Below are positions 38,611-51,000 of a stretch of 64,000 nt of DNA, piece after piece. Source of the DNA: Ridgeia piscesae (Eukaryota > Annelida > Polychaeta > Sabellida > Siboglinidae); the NCBI GenBank assembly GCA_025642075.2, contig JAODUO010000469.1, positions 371,501 to 435,500 on the forward strand. Reading direction: 5' to 3'. Below the pieces are notes generated by a model that saw nothing but the letters and a program-made list of their open reading frames with translations, searched no databases and was not told the origin of the DNA. Within the stretch, counting starts at the first letter, position 1. Each line of letters opens with the position of its first letter. The position numbers and the translations under genes were made by a program.

Positions 38611-40369
38611 AACAAAAGGAGACACTGTTTAACAGAAAACACTGTTTTCACTGTATGACACAATGCCATAGCTGTAGGCTGCATTGCTCTGCTAGCAGGA
38701 TATTGGACAGGAATAAATAATCACCCAAATACACCTGTACTTTAATGCTTGTGGCATGATTGTCTGAAGAGATCTGAAAGATATACTTGACATAGGGGTG
38801 GGACATACATTGCAGATTACAAATTGTATTCGTTGAGGCTGTCTTCATGGCTTGTTACTTTGGATGACAATCTGGTGAAATGTAGTTAAAGATAATGAGC
38901 AGATGGTATCGTAGTTAGTGGAGGAGAAGCCATTATATAAAACAAAGGCAGACAAAACTTTGTCTTTATCACAGAAATAGTGTTGTGCTTGTTTAGAGGT
39001 GATTCCGTCTTGAGTCGGTCTTGGCAGTAACCACACCAAGCCACATAAATACAGACAGGCTATTGTAATCATCTCCCACTTATTATTAAATAATACTTCT
39101 TTAATCCATAAAATATACAGTTCTAAAAAGTTTAAAAAAATAACCTTTGGCAAATTTTTTGACACCTGATTATCTGGCAAAGTGTCCATTGGCAAACTTT
39201 TTGTTGGCAAAATATCACAGATGCTGGCTATATGCACCAATAACCATGGGCAAATTTATGCATGTTATATTACAATAAAATTATCTATACATTTTGATAA
39301 TGTTGAAAACATTTTTTTTCCAATATTGCATGAGCATGGACATAAACATCTCGTACCCAGAATTTGTCGCTTCCGATGCTTTCCCCAAACTATGCTGTCG
39401 GGCAGCAAAAGCAATAAACAACATCTTTCTTGTCTTAACACCGTCTTGTATTGACATTAACAAAGAAAGAGATGCCAGCGCTGCATGAGCCTAATGTTTT
39501 TGTTGTCTGCTTAATTTGTCGAGTTATTCTATGTGATACATTGGTATTTACTCCATGAAATTACACTGCATAGTCTGCAAATATAATGAGGAGTTCCTCT
39601 GATGAACTTATCATCATACCAGTTGAATCTGCCCAGAAATAACCAGACCTACTGTCATCATCAGTACACTATATCTTCAGAGCGTCACTTGATCAAAGGT
39701 CTCTGACATAATCAGCATGATAAAAAACTGTGTCATGATGAAAACTTGACCACTCATACGAGAACCTACTTACAGCGGAAGTAGCTGCAGCAACGGTAGA
39801 TGTAGAATTGGCTGTTGGAATAAAGTGGGTTATAAACTAATTACAGTGTACAGTCATTGTCTTCCAGACAGAGTCTGTGTGACTGTAACACTGCGCTCTG
39901 TGTGGCACTACAGGCCTGGTCCAGGTTCACTTGAGGCATGTCGGCTCTTTGACCTTTCCTTGGAGAGCTCCTGGGATTTGCTGGTGTAGAGAATGCACAC
40001 GTCAGCATGTTCTACATGAATGATGTATCGCTGTGTTCATAAGCTATTACCATAGCAAATCTGAAACATCACTTCGGAAGAATAGTTAACCAGCTCATGC
40101 CGCATGTGAGGTGTGAGTCAGACCGATGAAAGTGCACAACTGCTGGTGTATTAATGCTCAGTTTAACTTTCCGTGTTCAAAGTCATCAAACTCTTCCAGT
40201 TAATAATGGGTTGTTTATGAAACTGAAGTTTCTATGCAATGTGCACAGTGGAAACTGATGTCACCATCCATCCATTCATCCATGTGTGCTCTCAGTCTGC
40301 TCTGTCCCAGTCTTCCCAATTCTTTTATACCCCTGTCTACATAGGGTACACTGCAACTGATCTCTTCCC
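38611..40369. other. Gene-free stretch
   Basis: No gene recognised. The 131-codon minus-strand frame at 38845-39240 has no motif or splice support. Short tttggcaaa-type phrases recur about five times between 39150 and 39256. Confidence 0.5.
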
Positions 40370-40720
40370 CTGTGCCATTCTTCTTGCCTCCTTCACATTC
40401 TGGCTCACCTTTTCCCTCACAGTTTTCTCTTTTCTACATTCCTCCCTCACTTACTCTTGTCTTCTCCCTCATCGTACCCTCTCCATCTCTTATTCTCCCC
40501 TTCCACCTCTCTCTGTTCTTCCCCTCTAACTCCCCCACCCTCCCTCTAACTCACCCACCCTCCCACTCTCTCCCAATCCTTCCCACTCCTAATCCCTTCT
40601 CTTAGAAGTTCTAGTTCCGACATACCCCACCCTCTCTCACTCCCCCCTCTCACTTCCTCCCTCAGAGTCCCTCACCCATATGACTTACCTCCTTCTTTAC
40701 TGCCTCTCCTCCCTACAGTC
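40370..40720 (+). repeat. Pyrimidine-rich (CT) low-complexity tract
   Basis: About 350 bases dominated by ctccc, ctctc and ttccc on the plus strand, with repeated ctaactcacccaccctccc phrases near 40530-40565. Open plus-strand Ser/Pro/Leu-rich frames follow from the composition. Confidence 0.85.
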
Positions 40721-42187
40721 CTGTGCACCGCTATCCTCTCACAGACTGTGTCTGTCTCTCTCCATCAACACAATGAGCCACTTCCGCCAGAGACAGCAGC
40801 TCTATGAACTATGATGAACCAAGGCACATGATTCTGGCACAGCAATAACCGGGTACACAGCCTTGCTAGGAAGTTAATAAGTTCAACTCACTCCTACCTT
40901 AAGTAGGTCACAACCGGCTACCCCAGGCGGCTCACAATGAATAACTCATGAACAATACCTGATTATTCTGGCAAGGTAAACAGAATTAGAAACACCTGCA
41001 ACGTCATAACAACAAAAACCACAAAGCCCATGGGAAAAATCTAGCATCCCAGTGGACAAGTAGGCGTCTTGCACTTTGAATTACTTGGCTCTGATACGAG
41101 AGTCCTACATCGCAGATACAGACTCAGTAACTGGTCCACACATTCTGAACGTGTACTCTGTGACTTGGAACCTGATACCCAATCAAAGCCTCAATCAACC
41201 TTTCGTTCTGATACTGTTTAGTCCAAAGTGTAGGAAATACACCCACAAGATGTCGCTTCTCACAAATGAACGCAGCGTGACATTCAGAACTTAGTATATC
41301 ATACAATGAATTAGAATACATCAACGATGTAACATAGTTTACTGGTGCACATGTGGATTTGTATTGTGTTGTGCTATTTATCAACATAGGCAGCTTATAT
41401 TCCTGGGAATTGTGCTTTAACCAGTTGGGCCTTTTTGGGGTCAATAATGCCTGCACTTATATAAAATTGTCTAGCACATGGTCATATAGGTGCAAAATCT
41501 TGGCAGCTGCTGTTAGGTTCATTTGATACAAGATGGCAACGACTCACATCAGTGCAGCCATCTTGCCCAGAGCTAGTCAGACAATAATGATAATTATGAT
41601 CAAAGGCAATTGCAGAATAACTTATTACGCCCGCCATATTCAATTAATCTACACTGTACAGAAAACAATCCAGATTCTGAGATAAGAACTGATAGTGCAA
41701 ATGAAAAAAATCTTCACTTGATATACTCAGTTTATCACACAAATACTCCATAGTAATTTTATTTAACTGCAATCATGATGGGCCCCCAGCCCTTCAAGCC
41801 ATGAATCAACATCAAAACAAGTCCCAGAAACAATGGTGTTGTCTATCAAACTGATACTGATACACAACACTTCCCCCAGTTGAAAAATCTAAATTCCCAC
41901 AGATTCATCTTGTTATTAGCAGGTCCCAAGAGGGTATTTTCCCACAGCTGATTAGCCCTGGTAACCCCAGCTTAGTAGGGCCAATCTAGGGTCCCAATCT
42001 GGGGTGTCAGGAACATGTACTGCTACAATGTGCCTGATATGACAGTTTGGGAGTGAAGGCAAAGACAGTTGGTGCTGCTCATAGGCGGGAGATCCCCGTT
42101 TCTTTAATTTTCATCAACAGTCTCAGTTTCTGTATGTATTATCAAACCCATATCATTACTACTTCAACGAGGCAAGGCAGCCTTTGT
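40721..42187. other. Gene-free stretch
   Basis: No gene recognised apart from the candidate regulatory cluster at 41520-41660. Minus-strand open frame 41124-41456 has no domain. Confidence 0.5.
41520..41660. promoter_or_regulatory. Candidate regulatory cluster (YY1 inverted pair, SOX, homeodomain, TCF sites)
   Basis: CAAGATGGC at 41529-41537 and its exact reverse complement GCCATCTTG at 41557-41565 are YY1-type cores in inverted arrangement. They are followed by ACAATAATG (SOX-like, 41581), TAATTA (41591) and ATCAAAGG (TCF/LEF-type, 41599-41606). Close packing of different developmental motifs is enhancer-like, but this is inference. Confidence 0.25.
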
Positions 42188-42420
42188 GGAGCCCAGTGGC
42201 TCAGTGGTTACAGCATTAGACCCTCAAACAAGAGAACCCGGGTTTAAATCCTAAGCTATCATGTCGAACCATGGGGAAGTCTGTTCCCTCTGCTCTGGTT
42301 AACTCGGCTGTATGATTAAGTACCTACCTACAGAAAGCTATGGATATTTTGTATGAATTGTCTTCATAATATAATTGCTGCATGGCTGAATGCTTTCCAA
42401 AGAAGTTGAATTGGTTTAAG
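42188..42420 (+). mobile_element. tRNA-derived SINE
   Basis: The head (42188-42262) carries RNA polymerase III promoter boxes at correct spacing: A box TGGCTCAGTGG (42197-42207) and B box GGTTTAAATCC (42241-42251). The 5' GGAGCCC is not complemented at the expected 3' side, so no acceptor stem forms and this is not a functional tRNA gene. The body that follows contains GGTTAACTCGGCTGTATGAT and then AAGTACCTACC, which resembles from memory the conserved central domain of widespread metazoan SINEs (Nin-DC type). The 3' end and target duplication could not be fixed; the end given is approximate. Confidence 0.72.
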
Positions 42421-45400
42421 TTGAACAGGTCAGCTAGGGAGAAAAGAGTAAGGCACTTTGAGCAGTTCTTGGGTGCTTTTGTATGAAAACTTACCTTTTT
42501 CTTTTATCCAGAATCAGTGTTAGCCCATTAGCAGGAAGTTCATTGGATCAGTCTGACTCCCCCCCCATTTCTGATGAGGCATGTGGGAGTTATCTAACTT
42601 CAAAGTTATTTGCAGATAGAGATGCACAGTTCAGTAATAAGAATAAGTATATATAACGGCTGTTTACAGATTGACTGTTTTTATCTACAATTGAAACATT
42701 CACACTGCAAACTTTGTTTCAGGTTAACTAAATTACCTGGTAGAATTATCAAACTATCAAAGTAGTAAAATGTAAACAAATTAATCTTGTTGCAATTTGC
42801 CCCTCTTGTAGAATACCTCCCTAGTTTTGCCAGGGGGTAAAGGATGTTGCCACTAGGCTAGACAGTGTCACAGGTGTACTCTTCTGTGGTCGTCTGATCT
42901 GCACCCACACATGCAGCTTTATTGGCACTGGGACAGTATGTTGCGGTCTGCACCCACACAGTGTCCAGTTCACTGGAACATTGACAAAATATTGTGGTTT
43001 GCACCCACACAATAATAAAGGTCAGGGTCACTTTGCCTGACATGCCAAAAATCCTGATTATTAATTCAATAATGTCATACATGCATGCATTTTCATGGTA
43101 CCAGTATTATAAAAAACAACATGGCCATTATTTTCTGTCGAGCCTTCCTAGAAGTGAGAGTTAAAGCATAACTGGCTGAGTTTTTTAATAAAGCTTAAAA
43201 TCAAGTAATTATCTTGTCTGGCTTTTGATTATAGGTGCACGTCTCTTCAAAAGAGAAGTCTAATCTAAAGAAAGATGTCAATGTTAGCTAATAATTTAGT
43301 ACAAAATAAGTTAATTATAGCAACATTTGTATTGATATAAGACCCGTAACAATTTGGTTTATAATATAATTACCTTACTTAAATGTACCTTGATGCACTG
43401 TTTAAAAAACATTTTGTCATCGTCAGATGTTTAGACGAAAACTATTCCTTCAAAATACTGATATCTGTTATACTGCCATCTCATGTGCACTCAATTATAC
43501 AGTGCACATAGGTCAAGGTCTTATGACGCTATGCTTAGTGTGTGAGATGGTAAAATAGGGAATCGGCTTCAATCTTAAGACTCCAACCCGCCCACGACAA
43601 GACAGGAGTGGTGGCCAACTTGGGCAAAGATTAGCCCAATAGAGCCTGTGCATGCAGACGCGAGAATTGATTTTCTCGAGCTGTAGGTGAGGAAGCCAAC
43701 TGCGAACGATTGTGAGGGCTGACAGTTGCTTGCAATAAACATGAGCCACTCACCGGGGGAGCCACCGCATGGACCCAACTCTCCTCCTGGGCCTGTCAAG
43801 AGTTATGACATCGAGTCAGCAGAGGACATGCCTAACCGTATTCACTTGGAGTCACACTTTAGCTTCTCAAATGGTAGCGATGGTTCATAACACACCATAA
43901 TATATAAGAAATGCCCTGTTCTAAAATAAAATGGTTTTAAAATGTTATGGTCATTTTTTATTTGACGAAACAAGCCTTGTTATGAAGAGGGTTCTCGTTG
44001 TAGTAATGTCAGCTGACGAGATGTGATCTAATCCTCATTTATCTCTATTATGATGGGTCAATGAGTGAGAACACTGCTAGTGACAATGTGGATGATTTAA
44101 TTTCATTCCTCAGCCATAAAGGTTTCTTACTCCTACTGAAATTATCTTGTCCACAGATGAGTTCAGTTCATTCCTCAACAATAAAGGTTTTTGCCTAGCA
44201 GCCATAAATATCAGCTACAGAAACACACAAAAAACAGGAAGTTCAAATTGATATACTGTTTCACTTAATCAGTGTAGATTACACCAGTTTAGTAAAAGAT
44301 TGCCAAACTTACTAGTGAAGCATCTACGCCAATCAATATTAATTTGCCATGTCCAATAATGGTTTCGGTACGGCAGTGTATACTAGCCAATTCTTTATGT
44401 CACCAAAACAGCAGAGTACATTCCTCTGCGGGTTGTGATCAAAATGACCCAATTACCCTACCGCAGGTGGGAACTGGGTTACCCCTTGGAAACAGGATGC
44501 TGACGTGAGAACTATAAAAACCAACCAACACCTCTGACAGTGTAGCCAGATAAGGATTTCACACAGACATCTGTGACTGCAGTAACCAATAGATTGGTGA
44601 CACCAGTACCACCCCAGGCCCCAGGGTGACATTGGCACCACTGACACCACCCCTGGTCCATCCTCACCAGCCCAGGCACAGTTGAACTTTGTCCTTACCT
44701 CGTGACATCAAGCACAGATGTGTTGCCTGGAATTGTCACAATCACTTCATATTTGTGTAAATACCTATTACCCCCATATACCTTATTCGCTCTATTAGGC
44801 GTACATCCAGTAATAAGCAGACACCCACATTTTTTTAATCAGCAATCTGCTATCTTGATGAGGCCCTGTAGTGTCCTCTCAACGTGTGACAATGCTCAGC
44901 AATGAGAGAAGATCAAAGGTTTACTTACATCAGCCGACTTCGCAGTGTGCTCCAACATAATATTTGCCACTTGTGAAAGTAGCTGTTAGCTCAATATTTC
45001 ATCAGTGTTATAAACATATTACACATGTATACTTTGAGATAACTAGGCACAGCTGTCCTGACTCTTATATATCTCTCTGAATAAAAATTATTCCTTGTAT
45101 CACATTCAGAAAAAACATTTACATCAACATGTATCACGTTCTTAAATTAAAACCCACTCTTATAGCAATGAAATTCTTTGCAGACATCATCTATGACACA
45201 AGGACTCTAAGGATGAATAATGTTTACAGATCCAGTGTGTACCAACACTGCTGCTTATCCAAAGAGTGAGCCGAGGCGAGGTGTAGACTCCTGGTCTGTC
45301 AGGCACCGACTGACACGGCAGAATGATGTAGTTTCAGATATATATTACACATCAATCATATACACCCATGTGTATAGCTCCATCTATGATATTTGGCTCA

Positions 45401-45534
45401 ACTGTCACAACCATTTGGCAGGCCGCCACTTCTGTCTTAGTGCATGTAATTATGAATTAAAAATGCATGTTCTTCTGTTGTGCAGCAAATTACTTACTGT
45501 GGTTGTCCCAATGTAACGGTGTGGCCAGACTACA
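42421..45534. other. Gene-free stretch
   Basis: No gene recognised. Internal short repeats of gcacccacacannn type occur at 42900-43010 (three copies about 50-55 bases apart), and ggtgaca-ccagtacc / acattggcaccactgacacc phrases near 44595-44660. Confidence 0.5.
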
Positions 45535-45539
45535 GCAAC

Positions 45540-45600
45540 GCCCTTACGCAATTACAGCTGTTGTAATTACAATCCAGTTGTAATTACTGTTAGCTTATAG
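45540..45600. promoter_or_regulatory. Cluster of three AATTAC homeodomain-type cores
   Basis: GCAATTAC (45548), GTAATTAC (45563-45570) and GTAATTAC (45580-45587) within 40 bases; the last two are self-palindromic and 17 bases apart. A multi-site homeodomain cluster is one reading, and chance in AT-rich sequence is the other. Confidence 0.2.
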
Positions 45601-46586
45601 GTCAATAAACTGTAAATAAATAACACATTATGATTTTGATGATCGCTGAACTTTGGCTTGACTCTTAGGGTTACATGCCAAAAAATAAGTCTAGTGGCTT
45701 TAATTCCACACAATCAGCTTCTTTCCATAGCTTTTAGAGTCTCCCAAGTAACCATATCCACTAGCAATCAACCAGTCACTGTCACATCACCATTATTTGT
45801 GTCACAAGAACGTCACAGCTACTGTTTCAGACTCTAGTGTATTTCTATAGTCTCTGTAATCCTCCAGTCTCCAATTACAACTTTATTGAGCAAGCACTAA
45901 GGTTTCTGTGGTCTTTATAAAGTTTCTATCCTCTGCAGTGCATATCCCAAGTAGATGTTCTTTCATTGTATGGCTATATTAAAATTACTATACAGTCAAC
46001 CCAGGATGTACTTTCACATTTGTATCGTGGTCAGGTCTTATCTTGAGAATTTACTACTACTGATCAGCTGTGTAGCTTGTCTTTGTTATTTGATCTTGAC
46101 TAGTGCTAGACTGCTAGTCACATGACTTGAACTGCAACAAAATGATGCAGAGATATCACAAACATGACCTTCCATGGAACTTCTTGTGTGCAATACAATT
46201 CCAATTTCCAATTCATCCGCAGGTCCCACCACAAATAACAGCTGGGTCTCTTGGAACACTAAAAAGCATTTCAGCAACCAACAGTGTTAGAAATTATACA
46301 GAACCATTACGACGACACATTTCTGAAAAGTACCTAAAACATTTCTTTTTCTGGTGCTTTCACTGGCTTTTATCTATTTCAGAGGATAATACCATTGCAC
46401 TTGAGTATGTAGGCGACAAGTAAGCGCACAGCCACTTCTGTGACTAAAAATCCCAAGTTATTTACACAGTGTTCTATATTATTAACAGATACGTTACAGA
46501 ACTTTGTAAACATTATTCATCTTCTCACATTTCACTTGTTAGTAATTCCTTCAAAACTTCCTCTCACTTGTTTTTTTTTTTTGAAC

Positions 46587-46761
46587 CTCCTCTCCCCACA
46601 AACTCTCCTCTCCCCACAACTCTCCTCTCCCCACAAACTCTCCTCTCCCACACAACTCTCCTCTCCCCATGAACTCTCCTCTCCCCACAAACTCTCCTCT
46701 CCCCACAAACTCTCCTCTCCCCACAAACTCTCCTCTCCCCACAAACTCTCCTCTCCCTATG
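46587..46761. repeat. 18-bp minisatellite, about 10 copies
   Basis: Unit CTCTCCTCTCCCCACAAA with one-base variants (cacacaa, catgaa, ctatgaa). A run of 12 T lies just upstream at 46570-46582. As 18 is codon-sized, frames stay open on both strands (Ser-Ser-Pro-His-Lys-Leu on plus; Gly-Arg-Gly-Glu-Phe-Val on minus). There is no evidence of expression. Confidence 0.96.
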
Positions 46762-47279
46762 AAGTACAATGCGGCTGGAGCTACACAATATACGACCGAG
46801 TCCAACACTGTCACTTCCTCATATATCCCTAGTCCAGGCTCCCACTGGAGCTGTACAACTACAGCTGTGCACTTGACCTGCATAGCAGGCACTAGCTATG
46901 CTATAATGAACAACAGCAATTTATTGCCATGCTGTGTCACAAACTGAGCATAAAATCACCTACATTTATCCCAGCACATTGAGCACCCGCACAGAACGCA
47001 TCGATTCCAAAAATGGCCCGATGATTGCCGTAATGTTGAGTAATTGCGATTAATTTGCACATAATTAGTAATCCAGGATGCGAAGACTGGGAATGGCGTG
47101 CCGTTTGTGTGTGGCTGCAGTGTAATGTCGCAGTTCAACGACATCGCAGGTCCATCGTACATAGTGTACGTGTTGTTAGTACCAACAGTGGACATGACAG
47201 GCATATAGGAGCAGAGGGACGGCTAAGTAGTCACCTCATGCACCTTCTGGTTCAACTCGTTGTGATGTAATGAACATAA
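46762..47279. other. Gene-free stretch
   Basis: Several overlapping open frames of 70-90 codons on both strands, none with recognisable motifs. Confidence 0.5.
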
Positions 47280-47810
47280 ATGGGGTAAAATGAGAAGAGT
47301 TGTTCGAGAGAAGAGTGGGAGGAATACGGCAGGAAAGAGCTTAAATAGGACAGAAGAGCTGAAAGGAAGGAAAGACTAAAGGAATAAGGAAGGAGAAAAC
47401 AAGTGAATGAAAACAGATGGAGAGGAGAAAATTAGGAGGATAAGATCAATGACAAGGAGGATAATAAGTAGAGGATAATAAAAACAGGAAGGCGAGAATA
47501 AAGACAGAGAAAGGAGATGATAAGGAGAGAATAAAGACAGAGAAAGCAGATGATAAGGAGAGAGTAAAGACAGCGAAAGGAGAAAAATTGAGAGAGAAAA
47601 GATATAGGAATGAGGGAACAAGGAGAGAAAAAAGACAGAGGAAAGAGAGAATAAAGATAGAAGAAAGAGATAATAACGAAGAAGTAAAGACAAAGTGAGG
47701 ATAAAACTAAAGACAGAATAATGAGAGACTACTGATAGTAAGGAGAGAGAGGGGGGGGAGAGAGGGGGGGAGAGAGAGGAGAGAGAGAGATAGGGAAGCC
47801 TGAATAAGGA
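47280..47810 (+). repeat. Purine-rich tract with a 33-bp sub-repeat
   Basis: About 500 bases of gaga/aaag-type purine sequence. Within it a 33-bp unit (starting GAGAGAATAAAGACAGAGAA) occurs three times at 47492-47524, 47525-47557 and 47558-47590. The 3' end is (GGGGGAGA)n-like. The 153-codon minus-strand Ser/Leu-rich frame is the complementary pyrimidine tract read through. Such tracts can form triplex (H-)DNA. Confidence 0.88.
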
Positions 47811-47956
47811 GACACACAATCCAATCTGTTTACACAAACCAGTGAAATCACTGCACTAGTTCCAGTCTCCTGCCATCAGCTGGCAATGATGCCGATTACA
47901 AGCAGATTCAGCATAGTGCAAAAGACTTATAAAAGTAAGCTTTGATCTATACTGTA

Positions 47957-48006
47957 TTTCTGAAATGAGATTTCTCCTTTGTTTCTGAAATGAGATGTCT
48001 CCTTTG
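47957..48006. repeat. 25-bp tandem duplication
   Basis: Two adjacent copies beginning TTTCTGAAATGAGAT (47957-47981 and 47982-48006) with one mismatch. Confidence 0.9.
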
Positions 48007-51000
48007 TTTAGCAACATTATAGTAAACACTGACATACATATATGACGGTTCTACAAACAGAACATACATTAGGTCAGAAAAAAACAACTGGGATTCCTCT
48101 TCAACATCACAAGTTATTCCACAACATGCAGCAACTAAGCCTATCCCATTTAAACATGAACCTCCATTATGCATGCAGACGAAAACTACTGCAAGATATT
48201 GTCAACATATCCAGGCATACGTGAACAGGCAAACTGATGCAATATTTCCCAGCAGAATTCCCCAAGTGACAGCCAATACCACATTATCATATGTCTCTCC
48301 TCCGTTAGCTTAATCTGTGAAAAGTCAATCAGCAAAAACGTAGTGAGTGAACGACGCGACGCGCCAATCACTCTAGCTGACGCACACAGATTTCTGAATG
48401 CTGGATACATAATACCAAGTCTGCTGCATAATTTAGTATTTGTGTGTTCTTTTCTAATATCACAAGTGAGTGTGGATCTGATTTTTTTAAACGCATTTTC
48501 AACATACCGGTCCATTCCAGTGTCGTGCCGTGATTTGGCTAAGTAAATAATTTAGCATAATCACTAAGAATCTACAGTGTCGTGATTTTGTGGTTTCCTT
48601 GGACAAATAAAAAATATATTACACACATGTATAATGAAGTATTTGATTATTTTATATTGCATTTTAGTCCACGTGTGGTTCTATTTACGGTGTGAGATTG
48701 CATGACCATGGAAACGTTTTGGTACTGTCACTATGGCAACAGTTTGTTGTTATATTACACACACAACAGAAATAACCTAGTCACTGTATGCTTGCGTGCA
48801 CACATCTCACGCGTGCCACAGCACCAATCTGGGATGCATCAAATTCAAATAAAAAAAACATTAAACCACTCCCTGGCTTACAACCTCCGAAGAACGTTTC
48901 AGAAATCAAACCGCACCAAAGGCTTGCATTTCAGATTAATCAAATTGTGTTCAGGTCTGTACATGTGTGCATTTGGAAAAACCCAATCCAATTTTCATAT
49001 TAAAAAAATCTTATACCGATGCTCGAGTGCAGCTTAATCGATTTAGCTTCCTCGGCACTCCTGATCACGTTTATCAAGACAAAAGAGTGCAATGAATCGC
49101 CACGGCTCGTACACACGAATCCACCCGTTTACTCCGATCACTGCAAACCATGACTGATGCTACCACTGCGTAGTGGGGATCAATAGTAACACATTTTACC
49201 TTGTCTAAAACTCTAAACTGATGTCTCTGTCATCAATCAAGTTCGTCTAATGGAAACCTAATTTTGAAGCGGGGAGCCAAGCGTGTGGCTGTGTGGGACA
49301 TTGTGTGTGTGGAGATTGTTAAGGAGACTGTGGGTGGAGACTGTGTACGAAGGCAAGAAACCCAATTGACATTCAGAAATTGTGCCCATATGTCACTTTG
49401 AAAAAGACCAACAATTTGTTCCTTACCAACTAAATTAGCTAATAAATACAATTCAATACAAGTTTATTCTTACCTGCATAATTATATTATTATTATTAAA
49501 TATGTATGACATCTATTTTACGTCGTTTAATACTTGCTTGACAGTAGTAATACTTGTCTTTTAATGCATGACCTTGGCATATTAATAATATTATATTTGT
49601 TTACAAGTGTTTAGCAATATTATATTGTTTATTTTAATGCACGACATTTAAATCAAAATTTCTGCACATATTTAATGTGCATACAATTGTGGGCAATCCT
49701 GGGCTGAAATAAACAATTATTATAAATCACTTACGATATCTTCATTGTACACTGAAACATACACTTATATGTTAATCCTGCTTGCATGGCAAACTAATCT
49801 CAGCCAGCGGTGACCAAGTACGTGGTCAATGCTACACGGAATGTCAGCTAATCCGGCCTTTGAAGTTATTTACTAGTTCAAGTGGCGCGCATTCAATGCA
49901 ATTACGCGAATACATTCTCTGCACATGCAACTGTTTAATTAACTTCACACCATAAATCTCACCTCTGAAACTCTCAATGCTGCCTTGTTGACATGCAGCC
50001 CCACACTGCACCCTGGATCTGTACGAAGACAGTCTTAATTGCTCTACATCCCAGTGTTGTGATGAGAAATCCACCATCAGATCTGCTGATGTCCTCTGAG
50101 CCAGTCACTTATCAGCAGTTAGGGGTAGGGGGTGGGGCACAGGGGAATACTCCAGACCAGCTCTGGTCCTCCTGGTCCAATTAAGTACCCTGTCGATCCG
50201 CAACTGCAGAGGTCAAGTATGTCTGTGTGATCATCAGTAGTATAGGTCAGTCTGTCAGCAACCTGGCTCCTCTTCAGCAATCAATAGGAGCTGTGAACGA
50301 TGCTAACAAGACAGTCAGAGAGAGTCCGTCCTCCTGTGGTATTTCGGTAGTTCACAAGGCTGTGATTTCTGGTGGATCGCCTACAGCAAGTCTTCCTGAT
50401 TCTTTCTGCACAAACAACACTTGTGATTGATTCCAAGACAGATAATTAACACCACACATCAGCAGCACAGATTCCTCATCAAAATTAGGAGCAGTCGCCA
50501 GGTATAAATCCTCATCAGCTTAGAAAATCTTCTCCTTGTTGGTCCAAAGTGCAGGCACCCGCAACAAATCCTTGTCTTGTTTGCAGGAAGCAGTCAGGCC
50601 ACCCTCGTAGGGCAGTGCCGGCCAGGTAATAGGTCACTGGCTTTCCTTCCCTAATGGGCTTGGGATTTCGCCAGGTATGTGGTCGGCTATATATACACTG
50701 GCGCAGGCCACAGACTGATGCAGGAAGGAGGTGGCCACTGCTGGTGTTTGTACATGTGTCAGCTATCATCAAACTGTCATTGGCCAGGCAAGGAGGCAGG
50801 GAAAGGTGGCTGACATAAGCTATTGCCATCATTTCACGCTTCGATTACGGCCAATATACTGCATGGATATTGCTGTGCTGAAAAGTTTAGTGGCTTACAC
50901 ACTGTGGATGCGTGGATAATGTGCGGCTGTGAGCGTGTGTGTGGGTAACTGTAAGATATCACTGAATATTTAGAGAGCCACAAAAAGAACATCAACAGAT

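Noticed and set aside
38845..39240. 131-codon minus-strand frame
   Set aside because: No recognisable domain, no splice context, and frames of this length are expected by chance in 64 kb.
42188..42262. Functional tRNA gene
   Set aside because: A and B boxes are present, but the 5' and 3' ends cannot form an acceptor stem and a SINE body follows.
47376..47837. 153-codon minus-strand Ser/Leu-rich protein
   Set aside because: It is the complement of a purine-rich low-complexity tract and has no start or domain support.
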